This document shows, in pieces, positions 34,560 to 45,211 of a stretch of 64,000 nucleotides of DNA. The notes under the pieces are model-generated. The model ran no database searches and had not been told where the DNA came from. It was given only the letters and a program-made list of their open reading frames with translations. Location: assembly GCA_026168455.1 (NCBI GenBank), contig CM047430.1, positions 22,276,735 through 22,340,734 of the forward strand. The letters are read 5' to 3'. The stretch comes from Theocolax elegans. Taxonomy: Eukaryota > Arthropoda > Insecta > Hymenoptera > Cerocephalidae. Within the stretch, counting starts at the first letter, position 1, and each line of letters opens with the position of its first letter. The translations under genes and the position numbers were made by a program.

Positions 34560-34827
34560 TCGGCATAGTAGGATTAAATTCAGGTATGGCATCCCCTTAA
34601 AGGATGTAACCCGCGGCTGACTGTATTAGACTGACTTGCCAGAGGCGGAAACTCCCTTATATAGGGTCTTACTCCAGCGCCCCCAACAGTCCGCCGCTGG
34701 AGGTTCGCGCGGGATCTCGAGGCCAGTCATTGGTCCGACTCGAACTCGCCAGCCAATACCGACCCCGGTATAGAAATACCGCGCCAAAAGACGAAAATTC
34801 GTCCGCGTAGGCGGGAATGACACAAAC
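34560..34827 (-). promoter_or_regulatory. LTR-like promoter segment (unit 1)
   Basis: On the minus strand a GC-rich block starts TGTTTGTGTCATTCCC (34827). It leads to a TATA-like CTATATAAGG (34655-34664) and then CATCCTTTAAGGGGATGCC. It lies downstream of env and the gag-like frame, where a 3' LTR U3/R region would be. It does not match the LTR at 46.5-47.1 kb. Confidence 0.55.
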
Positions 34828-35043
34828 AGTCCCTAAAGTACTTAAACAGATTTGCTAATAATATTTCATTAGTATTTATCGCAAAAATTTACTATAATCT
34901 TGCGTAGAAAAGAACTGGATGCGGTAGAAGTGGCCCGTAGCATGCAAGATTTCGATTTTCCCATAGATCTACACCATCGTCCATTCAATTCCTTATGGAT
35001 AAAAAAACATAAATCGATTATTTATTTTATGTATTTAAATTAA

Positions 35044-35355
35044 TTACTGTAGAATAGTAGAACATCCTTTTCTAAACATTCTCAAGTCATCTAAATGATA
35101 TTGAATGTTGCGCGCACGACGAATTGCATGGTCCAGATTTGTGTAGATTTCCGGTTTACAAATGTATCTTTTGACTTCCGGTCGAAGTCTTTTTAAAAAT
35201 GCCCTGATTGCTAGATTTTCGCATTGTAGGCATGAATCGGTTATTTCCCTACATTCTTCTTGTGCTATTTCTCCCAATGCTTTATAATCATGTAACATTC
35301 TTTCCATTCGTGCGCCGAATTCGAAAGTGCTTTCGTTTCGTTTTGCGATGCCCAT
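35044..35355 (-). pseudogene. Gag-like fragment downstream of env (unit 1)
   Basis: An intact 103-codon minus frame resembles the C-terminal part of a Ty3/gypsy capsid: a start phrase ESTFEFGARMERML, then AIRAFLKRLRPEVKRY and a helical end LDHAIRRARNIQYHL. It has no zinc knuckle. It lies 3' of env and 5' of the LTR-like promoter, an unusual place for gag. Identical in both duplication units. It could be a captured fragment, a remnant of another element, or an accessory capsid-like gene. Confidence 0.55.
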
Positions 35356-35513
35356 GTAAGTTGAATTCTCAAACTAATCAAAGCGCTCATAACATTATAT
35401 CTTTGTACTTCTGATAATGTATATATTTTTTTTTCATTTTACAATTTTTTTTAATTTTATAAATAACTCCTTTTATTATTCGTTTTATAAATCTGCAGTT
35501 GAAACAACAAAAT

Positions 35514-36640
35514 TTACACGTTATCGAATTTGCGTTTCCTGCGTGGCGGTAGAGAAGATATATCCGGTTCTATAAATATTTGCGGATATAGATTATTTTG
35601 AACTCCACAGCTTACTATTTTACCCCCTCCTGACTCATTGACTCTTACCACAATAGGTTGTGCCGTGTAGGTGCTAGATATGGGCGGGGCGAAAGGTACG
35701 TACGAGTCTGAAAAATGTTCCGATCGAGTGCCCGCTACTTCCATAGGCGTAGCTTGTTCTTCCCCCTTGCGTCACGCGTTGGTTTATCCCTTGCGACGTG
35801 CAATAATAATTGGGTGACTGAATTCCAAATGGCTCTTATAATATGAAGTGACCACTCATATAAACTATACAAAGAATAACCATGTAAAATGGTTTCAACT
35901 AAAAATTTTATTAAACGCCCTATCATAAAAACGCCTATAATAGCTGCGCTGCATGATCCAAAAGTGCATATTGCCCCCAAATTTTCATCAAAGTGTTATT
36001 GGTTAATTCTGTCAACGCTTCTTCATGGAATAATCGCGTAATAGACATACCGTTTCTATTTACCTTTTTCCCGGTCATTCCGAAAGCAATTGTGTTCAAC
36101 ATGGCTGGCCTTTCTACGGGAAACATAAGGTGTTGTCTTAGTGCTTGGATCTCCGCTTGGGTGTAAATTCCGCTTTTTTGCAAGTTCGGTTGGCTCTGTG
36201 TAATTCCAGTTATTTTTAGTAGTTGGTTTTAAAATGTCTGGTTTTACTCGCTTAGTTGTTCCTCTTGGTAAAATAGTAAACCAATCTTCCCCTAGTAAGA
36301 ACATAGGAGGAATCAGAACGCTGCAGGCAGCTTCGGTCCCATATTGTTTTAAAATATGTGTCCTTGGTGTCAAAAAATAATCTTTGCTGTCTTTGGTTAC
36401 TGGTAACTCTTGGTAACATTTCGTTGTATCTCTTCGTTGAACGTCAATTTGTACGCACTTCAATAAATGCACAACTTCTCCGGCTACAAATCCCATATAA
36501 CCATTTTTTTCATGATGTGATATGCAAAAGCGTCAGGTGCTGTTGCTGCAATGCTTAATGCATTTGATTTAACTCTTCTTTCCAATTCGAATTTTTGCAA
36601 AATTAATTTGCGATACAACGTTTTTAATTGTACTTTAATA
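35514..36640 (-). pseudogene. Broken copy of env 3' half (unit 1)
   Basis: Same content as 37833-38938, but one-base differences near 35971, 36176 and 36504 split it into separate frames (36496-36056, 36183-35935, 35980-35735, then the tail frame 35744-35514). The 5' half of env is absent from this unit. Confidence 0.85.
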
Positions 36641-36879
36641 TGTTTTTCTACGTAAACGAATTTGGACTTTTATGTTTTTTATGTTTGCTGTTAACTAAAA
36701 GACGGTTTTGTTTGATGATCGTATTTTTCAAAATTTTAAGCACATTTTAGCCTAATTCAAACATTTGTACTTATAATTTTATTTAATATATGTCTACAAA
36801 TATGCCTCCACTGCGTTTATGGTTATCATTTGTATTAGATAATAGTAATAGGATAAATAGTGCGTGTAATATACAGGTG

Positions 36880-37146
36880 TCGGCATAGTAGGATTAAATT
36901 CAGGTATGGCATCCCCTTAAAGGATGTAACCCGCGGCTGACTGTATTAGACTGACTTGCCAGAGGCGGAAACTCCCTTATATAGGGTCTTACTCCAGCGC
37001 CCCCAACAGTCCGCCGCTGGAGGTTCGCGCGGGATCTCGAGGCCAGTCATTGGTCCGACTCGAACTCGCCAGCCAATACCGACCCCGGTATAGAAATACC
37101 GCGCCAAAGACGAAAATTCGTCCGCGTAGGCGGGAATGACACAAAC
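36880..37146 (-). promoter_or_regulatory. LTR-like promoter segment (unit 2)
   Basis: Copy of 34560-34827, with the TATA-like CTATATAAGG at 36975-36984. Only homopolymer-length differences are visible. Confidence 0.55.
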
Positions 37147-37362
37147 AGTCCCTAAAGTACTTAAACAGATTTGCTAATAATATTTCATTAGTATTTATCG
37201 CAAAAATTTACTATAATCTTGCGTAGAAAAGAACTGGATGCGGTAGAAGTGGCCCGTAGCATGCAAGATTTCGATTTTCCCATAGATCTACACCATCGTC
37301 CATTCAATTCCTTATGGATAAAAAAACATAAATCGATTATTTATTTTATGTATTTAAATTAA

Positions 37363-37674
37363 TTACTGTAGAATAGTAGAACATCCTTTTCTAAACATTC
37401 TCAAGTCATCTAAATGATATTGAATGTTGCGCGCACGACGAATTGCATGGTCCAGATTTGTGTAGATTTCCGGTTTACAAATGTATCTTTTGACTTCCGG
37501 TCGAAGTCTTTTTAAAAATGCCCTGATTGCTAGATTTTCGCATTGTAGGCATGAATCGGTTATTTCCCTACATTCTTCTTGTGCTATTTCTCCCAATGCT
37601 TTATAATCATGTAACATTCTTTCCATTCGTGCGCCGAATTCGAAAGTGCTTTCGTTTCGTTTTGCGATGCCCAT
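37363..37674 (-). pseudogene. Gag-like fragment downstream of env (unit 2)
   Basis: Identical at the protein level to the unit 1 frame at 35044-35355. The perfect retention of the frame in both copies reflects the recent duplication, not selection. Confidence 0.55.
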
Positions 37675-37832
37675 GTAAGTTGAATTCTCAAACTAATCAA
37701 AGCGCTCATAACATTATATCTTTGTACTTCTGATAATGTATATATTTTTTTTTCATTTTACAATTTTTTTTAATTTTATAAATAACTCCTTTTATTATTC
37801 GTTTTATAAATCTGCAGTTGAAACAACAAAAT

Positions 37833-39940
37833 TTACACGTTATCGAATTTGCGTTTCCTGCGTGGCGGTAGAGAAGATATATCCGGTTCTATAAATATTT
37901 GCGGATATAGATTATTTTGAACTCCACAGCTTACTATTTTACCCCCTCCTGACTCATTGACTCTTACCACAATAGGTTGTGCCGTGTAGGTGCTAGATAT
38001 GGGCGGGGCGAAAGGTACGTACGAGTCTGAAAAATGTTCCGATCGAGTGCCCGCTACTTCCATAGGCGTAGCTTGTTCTTCCCCCTTGCGTCACGCGTTG
38101 GTTTATCCCTTGCGACGTGCAATAATAATTGGGTGACTGAATTCCAAATGGCTCTTATAATATGAAGTGACCACTCATATAAACTATACAAAGAATAACC
38201 ATGTAAAATGGTTTCAACTAAAAATTTTATTAAACGCCCTATCATAAAAACGCCTATAATAGCTGCGCTGCATGATCCAAAAGTGCATAATTGCCCCCAA
38301 ATTTTCATCAAAGTGTTATTGGTTAATTCTGTCAACGCTTCTTCATGGAATAATCGCGTAATAGACATACCGTTTCTATTTACCTTTTTCCCGGTCATTC
38401 CGAAAGCAATTGTGTTCAACATGGCTGGCCTTTCTACGGGAAACATAAGGTGTTGTCTTAGTGCTTGGATCTCCGCTTGGGTGTAAATTCCGCTTTTTGC
38501 AAGTTCGGTTGGCTCTGTGTAATTCCAGTTATTTTTAGTAGTTGGTTTTAAAATGTCTGGTTTTACTCGCTTAGTTGTTCCTCTTGGTAAAATAGTAAAC
38601 CAATCTTCCCCTAGTAAGAACATAGGAGGAATCAGAACGCTGCAGGCAGCTTCGGTCCCATATTGTTTTAAAATATGTGTCCTTGGTGTCAAAAAATAAT
38701 CTTTGCTGTCTTTGGTTACTGGTAACTCTTGGTAACATTTCGTTGTATCTCTTCGTTGAACGTCAATTTGTACGCACTTCAATAAATGCACAACTTCTCC
38801 GGCTACAAATCCCATATAACCAATTTTTTTCATGATGTGATATGCAAAAGCGTCAGGTGCTGTTGCTGCAATGCTTAATGCATTTGATTTAACTCTTCTT
38901 TCCAATTCGAATTTTTGCAAAATTAATTTGCGATACAACGTTTTTAATTGTACTTTAATATGTTTTTCTACGTAAACGAATTTGGAGTTTACGTATGCAA
39001 AAATGTCAAGATTCTGTATTGACGGATTTCTTACGGCTTAGAAGGTTTCTGTTATTGGTCCCTCTAGAAAAAATAATTTTGGGTGCTCTGTTCTAATTAA
39101 TTCATAAGAAGACTCCGGAATTTGTCTTAAAGTCGTGAAAGCAAAGGTCATCTCGCTCGATTCCATTACATACACCGGATCCTGCTCACTGCCTTGTTAT
39201 ACAACTTTATTAACGTAATCCGCGTATAATTCTGAGTATTTACTGCGTTCGCATGCCTGTACTAGTAACCTATCCCAAAAGGCGTACCCTGCTTCTACGT
39301 CAATACAATCATCTTGATTAAACTTACAACGCGTACCGGATCGTAAAATAACCTCGTTAGCATTTAAGTTTACCGGTGCATAGTAATCCCTTAAAGTAAT
39401 GGTAACATAGCCCGTGACTATAGCATCGTCAAAAATACCATATGGATCCGCGTACATTCCTGCGTTACTACAATCTCCTGCTTGATCTACCTTTCCAACA
39501 AACGTCATTGGATGGACAATCGATCCGTTCAGTTTTAAGTTACATATCACTTCGTCTCATACTCGGTGTGCGCGGTATACATGCATTCTATTACATTCTT
39601 CCCTAGAAATTTCGTCAATAAACTGAACCTCCCCTCTATTTTTGTCTTTTCTATGCGAAAATGCGCCGCAGTATGTTACCGATCTTTTTATTTCTACTTT
39701 ACAAAGCTTTACATGAGTGTTTGAAAAATCATTTAATTGCAATAGTTGTACATAAATTTTTGTTGTATATACTACAGGTTCAGGTATATCGCATTCTCCT
39801 ACGTGAATTAACGAAAATGTTGTTAAATTTGAGACGTGCTGCGAACAGTCGTAACCTATGATTGCGTTGATATAGGTTTTCCTGGGTATAATTGTTGTGA
39901 GATAAATGATGGCCAATAGTGTTTTACAACTCATCTGCAA
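37833..39940 (-). pseudogene. Chuvirus-like (class III type) envelope glycoprotein
   Basis: The minus strand carries an envelope gene in pieces. 39940-39557 has a signal-like hydrophobic start and many Cys (IGYDCSQHV). 39550-39197 has GDCSNAGMYADPYG and LRSGTRCKF. A middle piece carries a TAA stop near 39040. The 294-codon frame 38938-38054 has AGEVVHLLKCV, FLTPRTHIL, SGIYTQAEIQALR and VERPAMLNTIAFGMTG, and then a hydrophobic membrane segment (SCSAAIIGVFMIGRLIKFLV). A frameshift near 38060 leads to the cytoplasmic tail ending at 37833. The motif pattern fits glycoproteins of jingchuvirus type captured by insect LTR elements. It would mediate entry in an intact element; this copy is broken. 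Confidence 0.75.
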
Positions 39941-40179
39941 TATTAAATAAGTTCCTGAAAGCGTTTTTTTTTTATTTATAGAACCTTTGCAAAAATGCTT
40001 AGTTTTATCTTCCCGTTTTTCCCTTATAATTATCAGAATCTATTGACTGATTCTTTATTGATTTCCTTAACATTTTTTCGTTTGTGAAAATACAGAACAT
40101 TGTTAGAGTTTTGCTATATACATGCCTTATTTTTTTTATTTTACATTCGTCATGCTATTAAATTTGAACACCAACAAGG
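39941..40179. other. Spacer between integrase and env
   Basis: Short AT-rich stretch between the pol stop (40180-40182) and the env start. A splice acceptor for env would be expected here but none can be assigned. Confidence 0.5.
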
Positions 40180-41620
40180 TTATTCGGTTTCAATATGCGA
40201 TTTGCGTAAGCGATTCACGTGCACTATTTTATTTTTACTTCCATTTATTTGAATTTTTACATTCCCATTGTCGGAAACGTCAACCCGAGTATTGATCGTC
40301 AAATTTTTTGAGTTTTGGCCCTTTTTGCAGCCATACGTAGTCACCGATTTGTAGTGTCAAAACGTTCACCTGACGACCGTAGTAATTCTTGGCTCGGAGT
40401 TTTACCTTTAAGGGGATGTCGGAGCCATAGCCTCCGTTAATAGCCGCTCGATCTCGAGGCTTCGAATGGCGCTGTAGTCAGGTGTCGATTTCTACGATAA
40501 ACGTACTTCAAACGTAAATTATAAATTTTACAGCTACATAGAGCTGTTTAAAGATACTTTCCCCCCTAGCTATGACTAAAATAAAGGTAATTGTAATACT
40601 ACTCTTGGCAGCAAATGTTTATTTTTTTAAAAAAATGTGAAATACGTCTGGTATTCATTGAGTCTATATCTGCCGTAATGTTACACGCAACGTATTTCAC
40701 ATTTCTTTAAAAAAATAAACATTTGCTGCCAAGAGTAGTATTACAATTACCTTTATTTTAGTCATAGCTAGGGGGGAAAGTATCTTTCAAGAGCTCTATG
40801 TAGCTGTAAAATTTATAATTTATGTTTGATGTACGTTTATTGTAGAAATCGACACCTGACTACAGCGTCATTCGAAGCCGCGAGATCGAGTGGCTTTTGA
40901 TGGAGGCTATAGCTCCGACATCCCCTTAATAGATTTAGTTGCGCTATGTTTTGTAGACTGTTTAGGCGCTTGACTAAATTTTCAAAATAACCATCGTATG
41001 TAGGCGCCAGGTCTTCTGTTTCGACCGATGGTTCGAGGGTATGCGTGCCAGTCGGACGAACACGAGTTCAAACGGCGTATGCCATGTAGACTCATTAATT
41101 CCCGTGTTAAAATTGAAGGTAGCCAAATCTGTTCGATTACTATGTACAAAAAATTTCAAGTATTCAATGAGACTTGAGTGCGATCTTTCAAGTCCCCCGT
41201 TTGAATGTGGGTGGAACGCCGCGGTTTTAGTTTGTTTAATTCTAAATATTTTTTCTTTTCATTAATTTACTCATGAAATTCGTACATTGATCTGTAAGGA
41301 TTATTCGAGGTGCGCCAAATATGCATATGACTTTTCTTATTAAACCATTCGCAACACCCACGGCCGAAATTCGCGCTAAAGGCTCAGCTAATGCGAATTT
41401 AGTTAATAAGTCTTGGAAGGTTAAAATGTACTCGTTTCCTCGATTGGTTTTGCATAAGGGACCAACAATATCCATACTTATTCGGTCCATAGCGTGCGTT
41501 CCAGAGTTTGTAATGACCATTGGAGCTCTAGTTTTAACCCTAACCAATTTCTTTAATTGGCAATTCAAACATTTTCTTATAAAATCTTGTACCTCTATCT
41601 TTAAATTCTCTCAGTTATAA
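40180..41620 (-). pseudogene. Ty3/gypsy integrase, interrupted by a MITE
   Basis: The minus-strand frame 41568-41242 has the catalytic core with the Asp of SMDIVGPL and of ILTDQCTNF. The frame 41159-40974 carries the later part with TPFELVF. The C-terminal part continues beyond the MITE (40405-40180, phrases AKNYYGRQV and IVHVNRLR) to a stop at 40180. The third catalytic residue region (about 41240-41160) lies at a frame change. If the TTAA-flanked MITE is ignored the two sides join in frame. Confidence 0.8.
40412..40925. repeat. TTAA-flanked palindromic MITE (piggyBac-like)
   Basis: A 514 bp near-perfect palindrome starts GGGGATGTCGGAGC and ends with its complement. It is flanked on both sides by TTAA (40408-40411 and 40926-40929). 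TTAA duplication is the hallmark of piggyBac-type insertion. The centre is near 40668. No coding capacity. It interrupts the integrase C-terminal coding region. Confidence 0.88.
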
Positions 41621-41840
41621 TTTTGTTTTATACGGTTATAGGTTTTTGTGAGCCTCTATGTTCTATCGCCGAACAGTAAGCTTCTTCTATAATCGAAATT
41701 CGATCGTCTAGTGACGGATATCGTATTAAACCTAAGCAAACAATTAATTATACCGTGCCTTTAATAAAAATTCCTTTTAGTTTTTCTAAAACTAATTCCC
41801 ACTCTAAATTTTCAATTCTATCGGTTTTCGCTATACTTAT

Positions 41841-43200
41841 TCATTTTATCTGTGTTCTTTCTAATGTTAAATATAGATGTTCGCACAATAAATTTAGGTT
41901 ACTATCAATTCCACTTAGCCCGATGAATGATTCTGTGCGTATCGATAATACTATATGAATTTTTGTATTTACATTTATCAAAACTGGTATTCCAACCTGC
42001 ATTTTCTTGAATCTTGGTAATTTATACTGTAGTTTTAATTGCGAAGCCCCATCGTCGCATGGTTCTTCCGTTGTAGTAACAAAATACATAAAATTGTCCT
42101 TATGCATAAATAATTTTTCTCTGCATGTAATAATTACTTGTTTATCGTTAATTTCGTTAAATTGTTCTTTATAGATCGACATCTCTTCTTGTATCTCATC
42201 TTGACTTAAGACTCCGGCAATTGCATAGCCCGAAGCGTCGGTCGTTAGATTGAAAGTAATTTCGAAATGTGGAAAAATTAATACTGGTTTTTCGCATAAG
42301 CTAATGCGTAATGTCTCAAATGCCTTTTCTGTTTCTTCTGACCATTTCAATTGAACGTCCTTTTTTAATAAATCCGTTAAAGGTTTTGCAATTTTTGAAA
42401 ATTGATAAATAAATCTTCTATAGTAACCCGCTAAACCCAAAAATCGCTTGACATTTTTAGCATTTTGAGGGCGTGGAAATTTTCGTAGAGCTTCAAGTTT
42501 TCGCGAATCTGGTTTAATTCCTTCTGTACTTATAACATAACCTAAATATGTGACTGTTTTTTTTTTTAAATTCACAATTCTCTGGTTGAATTGTAATTTT
42601 AAAACCGCTTTTCGCAATCTAATTAATAAATTCTCTAATCTTTTAATATGCTCTTGTAGAGTGTCCGTATAACAGATAATATCATCAATAAAGCAAAAAG
42701 GTTCTTTATTGATAAGTCCAGCGAGTGCAGTCGAAAGTGCTCTTGAGAATGTAGCCGGCATTGTTCGTAGTCCGAAGCTTCCTCGGTTAAAATGGTACAA
42801 ATCTCCATTTGTAACAAACGCGGCTTTGATAAGATTGATAAGATCAAAAATTGAGAATTTTTTTGATCCGCCCAATTGGTCTATTATTTCAGTTATATTC
42901 GGTAACGGAAATTGGTCGTCTAAGGTTTACGCATTTAATTTGCGACAGTCGATCACCATTCTGTATTGCTTGCGTTCTTGTATGTCCTCTTTCTTAGGAA
43001 CTAGAAAACAAGGACTTGAGTACGATGAGGTAGATGGTTCGATAATGCCATTTTTTAATAACTCTTGCACCTGTATTACTATTTCTTCTTTATGTACCGG
43101 AGGTAATCGGTATTGTTTTGAAGTTATTGGTATATCGTCCGTTGTTGGGATCGTTAATTTTAAAATATGTGTTGCTGTTAATTTTTCACCCGGAAGGTAA
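41841..43200 (-). pseudogene. Ty3/gypsy RT and RNase H
   Basis: On the minus strand the RT begins near 43200 (KNGIIEPSTSSYSSPCLV, about 43050) and has one in-frame stop near 42930. It then runs open for 344 codons (42875-41841): KFSIFDLI, FGLRTMPATF, the catalytic box FIDD (about 42690), YLGYVIS and FLGLAGYYRRF, and then RNase H starting at TTDASGYAIAGVLSQ (about 42240). The RNase H C-terminal part is aberrant past 42140. The FIDD form of the YxDD box is common in gypsy elements. Confidence 0.9.
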
Positions 43201-43259
43201 AAAATGTCGCTATATTTTTCAATTAATTTTTCTATTTTTTCTCTTTCATCTGCAGCCGA

Positions 43260-44724
43260 TGGTCAAGTCGTAGTAAAGATTTTACCTTTTCCGCTCTCCC
43301 TTCTGATGTGACGCATGCTAAGCAATAAACTTTATGACTACCTTTTAGTTTCTTTCCGCCTTTTCCTTTTAAATTAATTCTTAATTTAAGTAAACCCTCC
43401 AATGTATCTTTAATAACATTTTTACGAGATTCTCCCCCAAAAGCATGTATTGTACATAATTTCCTAATTTATTTAGATTTTGTCTCAATTCTTTTGAGTA
43501 ATTTGTTAAATTGTCGTGATACTTCATTTCCATTAGTAGATTATTTATTAACATTTCCATGTCTTGGTTATTATTCCACAGAATTCCATTGTTATTTAAA
43601 CCTTCCTCTAGAATTTTTTGTAACATGCGTGACGAAATTAGCAACTTTTCTTCATCGAATTCGTTTGCGTCTACACTTTCATTTTGTGCTAATGCTTTTT
43701 TATTTTTTGTATTATTATCAAGACCTTCCATATCTTTTCTCTTTATCTCAAAATTAGAATATTTTTCATTACTTGTTTCGTTCTTGTTTCTTGAATTTGG
43801 GTGCGCGCTTTATTTATTAGTTGCCTCATCACTCTCGAGTTCATTTAAGAGATTATTTTTTATAATTGAGGAGTGCTTTTGCAATCTTTCTTTGTTAATT
43901 TCATGATTTAAGTATTCTTCATCGGTATCCCTTATAACTGAGTTCGATTTGGTACTTGTTTCTAATTTCTTAATAATTTTAATTCCGTGACTTGTTTCTT
44001 TGTTTTCTTGTTCGATTAATTTACATACATTAGGCTTTCGTAGTACCTTCGTACGTGAAACTTGATTTATGCTTGGAATTTCATTTAGACTTCGATATTG
44101 AGTTACCTTTGAACTCGAATTTAGATTTTGGATTTGATTTTGAATTTTATTTGAACTTGAATTTTGATTTAGGATTTGATTTTAAATTGGAATTTGATTT
44201 TGATTCATATTTTGCTTGGGATCTTGTATTTCTAATTTATTTTTACATTGAGATGGAATTTGAATATCTTTCTGATTTTTTAATTGATTTCGGCTACCCG
44301 GTCGGTCCTGACTTTGAGATTTCATTAGAATTGACTCTTGCTTAAGCGATGGGCTAATATGTCCTCGAATTCGCGTCTCTTCTACAGGATATACTTTCTC
44401 ATTAATATGATCGATCTCTCGGGTCGACACCTCCCTTCGTTGAAAATTTTCATTAGCATAATTTGTTTTCCCTGTTTCCCCAAACGAATTCCTTCTAAGT
44501 GGTTGTATTACCTGTGTGATATGTTTTACGACTTCCTCACCCTCTCTTGTATCGACACTCATAGGGTTAGCGGAAATTCTTTTACACGTTCCCGTTTTCT
44601 TGTTCAATATACTGTTACGTTTTTCTATGACATTAATCGTCGGGTCTTCATACCCTTCCTTTGTTTCGATCAATAATATGTTTTCTTCTACAAAAGGAAT
44701 ACAGACGTCTACAACTCTTAACAT
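43260..44724 (-). pseudogene. Pol linker between protease and RT, low complexity
   Basis: Minus frames 44724-44182 and 43731-43381 contain acidic and Asn/Lys/Gln-rich sequence without a recognised fold. A ~14 bp imperfect repeat at about 44090-44240 encodes a run of Asn-Pro-Lys-Ser-like residues. The plus-strand frame 44055-44345 (Asp/Phe/Leu repeats) is only its shadow. Several frame breaks. Confidence 0.5.
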
Positions 44725-44778
44725 TCTTTTCGCATAATCAATTTTTGCACCTAATTGACAGAAAAAATCAGTTCCCCG

Positions 44779-45165
44779 TTAACCATCTTCAATTATAGGC
44801 ACGTTGTCATTTATTATGTGGAATTCAATGTGAAACTTTGGAAAATGGATGTCAACTTTGCCTAAGGTGTAAATACTTTCTTCCGTGATTCCTTTCAATT
44901 TTAATATTTCATTTTTCTTAATATTTCCGTCGTTTGGTATGTTTCGTAATTTTAGTAAATTAGGACCTGCTCCTGAATCTAAAATAAGAATTATTTCCTC
45001 GTTGCTTCTTGGATTTTCAAGTTTAATAATTGGCGACTTGCAATTTTTACTTAATCGAACATATCTTTTGATAATGTGGGTTCCTGATTTTTGTAGCTTG
45101 GACGCCTCGCGTACTCGGTCTCTCGTCTCGCGCCCTGTTGTCGGAGACCATTTTCGTTTTCCCAT
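44779..45165 (-). pseudogene. Ty3/gypsy aspartic protease
   Basis: The minus frame of 128 codons contains LILDSGAGPNLLKL, a canonical retroviral-type protease active site (DSGA). A Lys/Arg-rich N-terminal region links it to the nucleocapsid. The flap and helix follow, ending at a stop at 44779. Confidence 0.85.
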
Positions 45166-45211
45166 CGATTCTCTCGATTTCGATTATTAAATTCCCGTTT
45201 TCTACATTCTT

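Larger units (their letters stand above)
34370..36666. repeat. Tandem duplication, unit 1 (2.3 kb)
   Basis: This segment repeats at 36688-38984 with an offset of about 2318-2320. The few differences are mostly one-base losses or gains in homopolymers (for example AAAA/AAA near 34794, and T-runs near 36176 and 36504) and a base lost near 35971. It contains an LTR-like promoter segment, a gag-like frame and a broken 3' half of env. Confidence 0.93.
36688..38984. repeat. Tandem duplication, unit 2 (2.3 kb)
   Basis: Second copy of the 34370-36666 segment. Its env frame is uninterrupted over 294 codons (38938-38054), while unit 1 breaks the same frame into three. The first ~170 bases after the junction carry more small indels than the rest. 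Confidence 0.93.

Noticed and set aside
44055..44345. Plus-strand Asp/Phe/Leu-rich frame at 44.1 kb
   Set aside because: It is the complement of the low-complexity pol linker on the minus strand.
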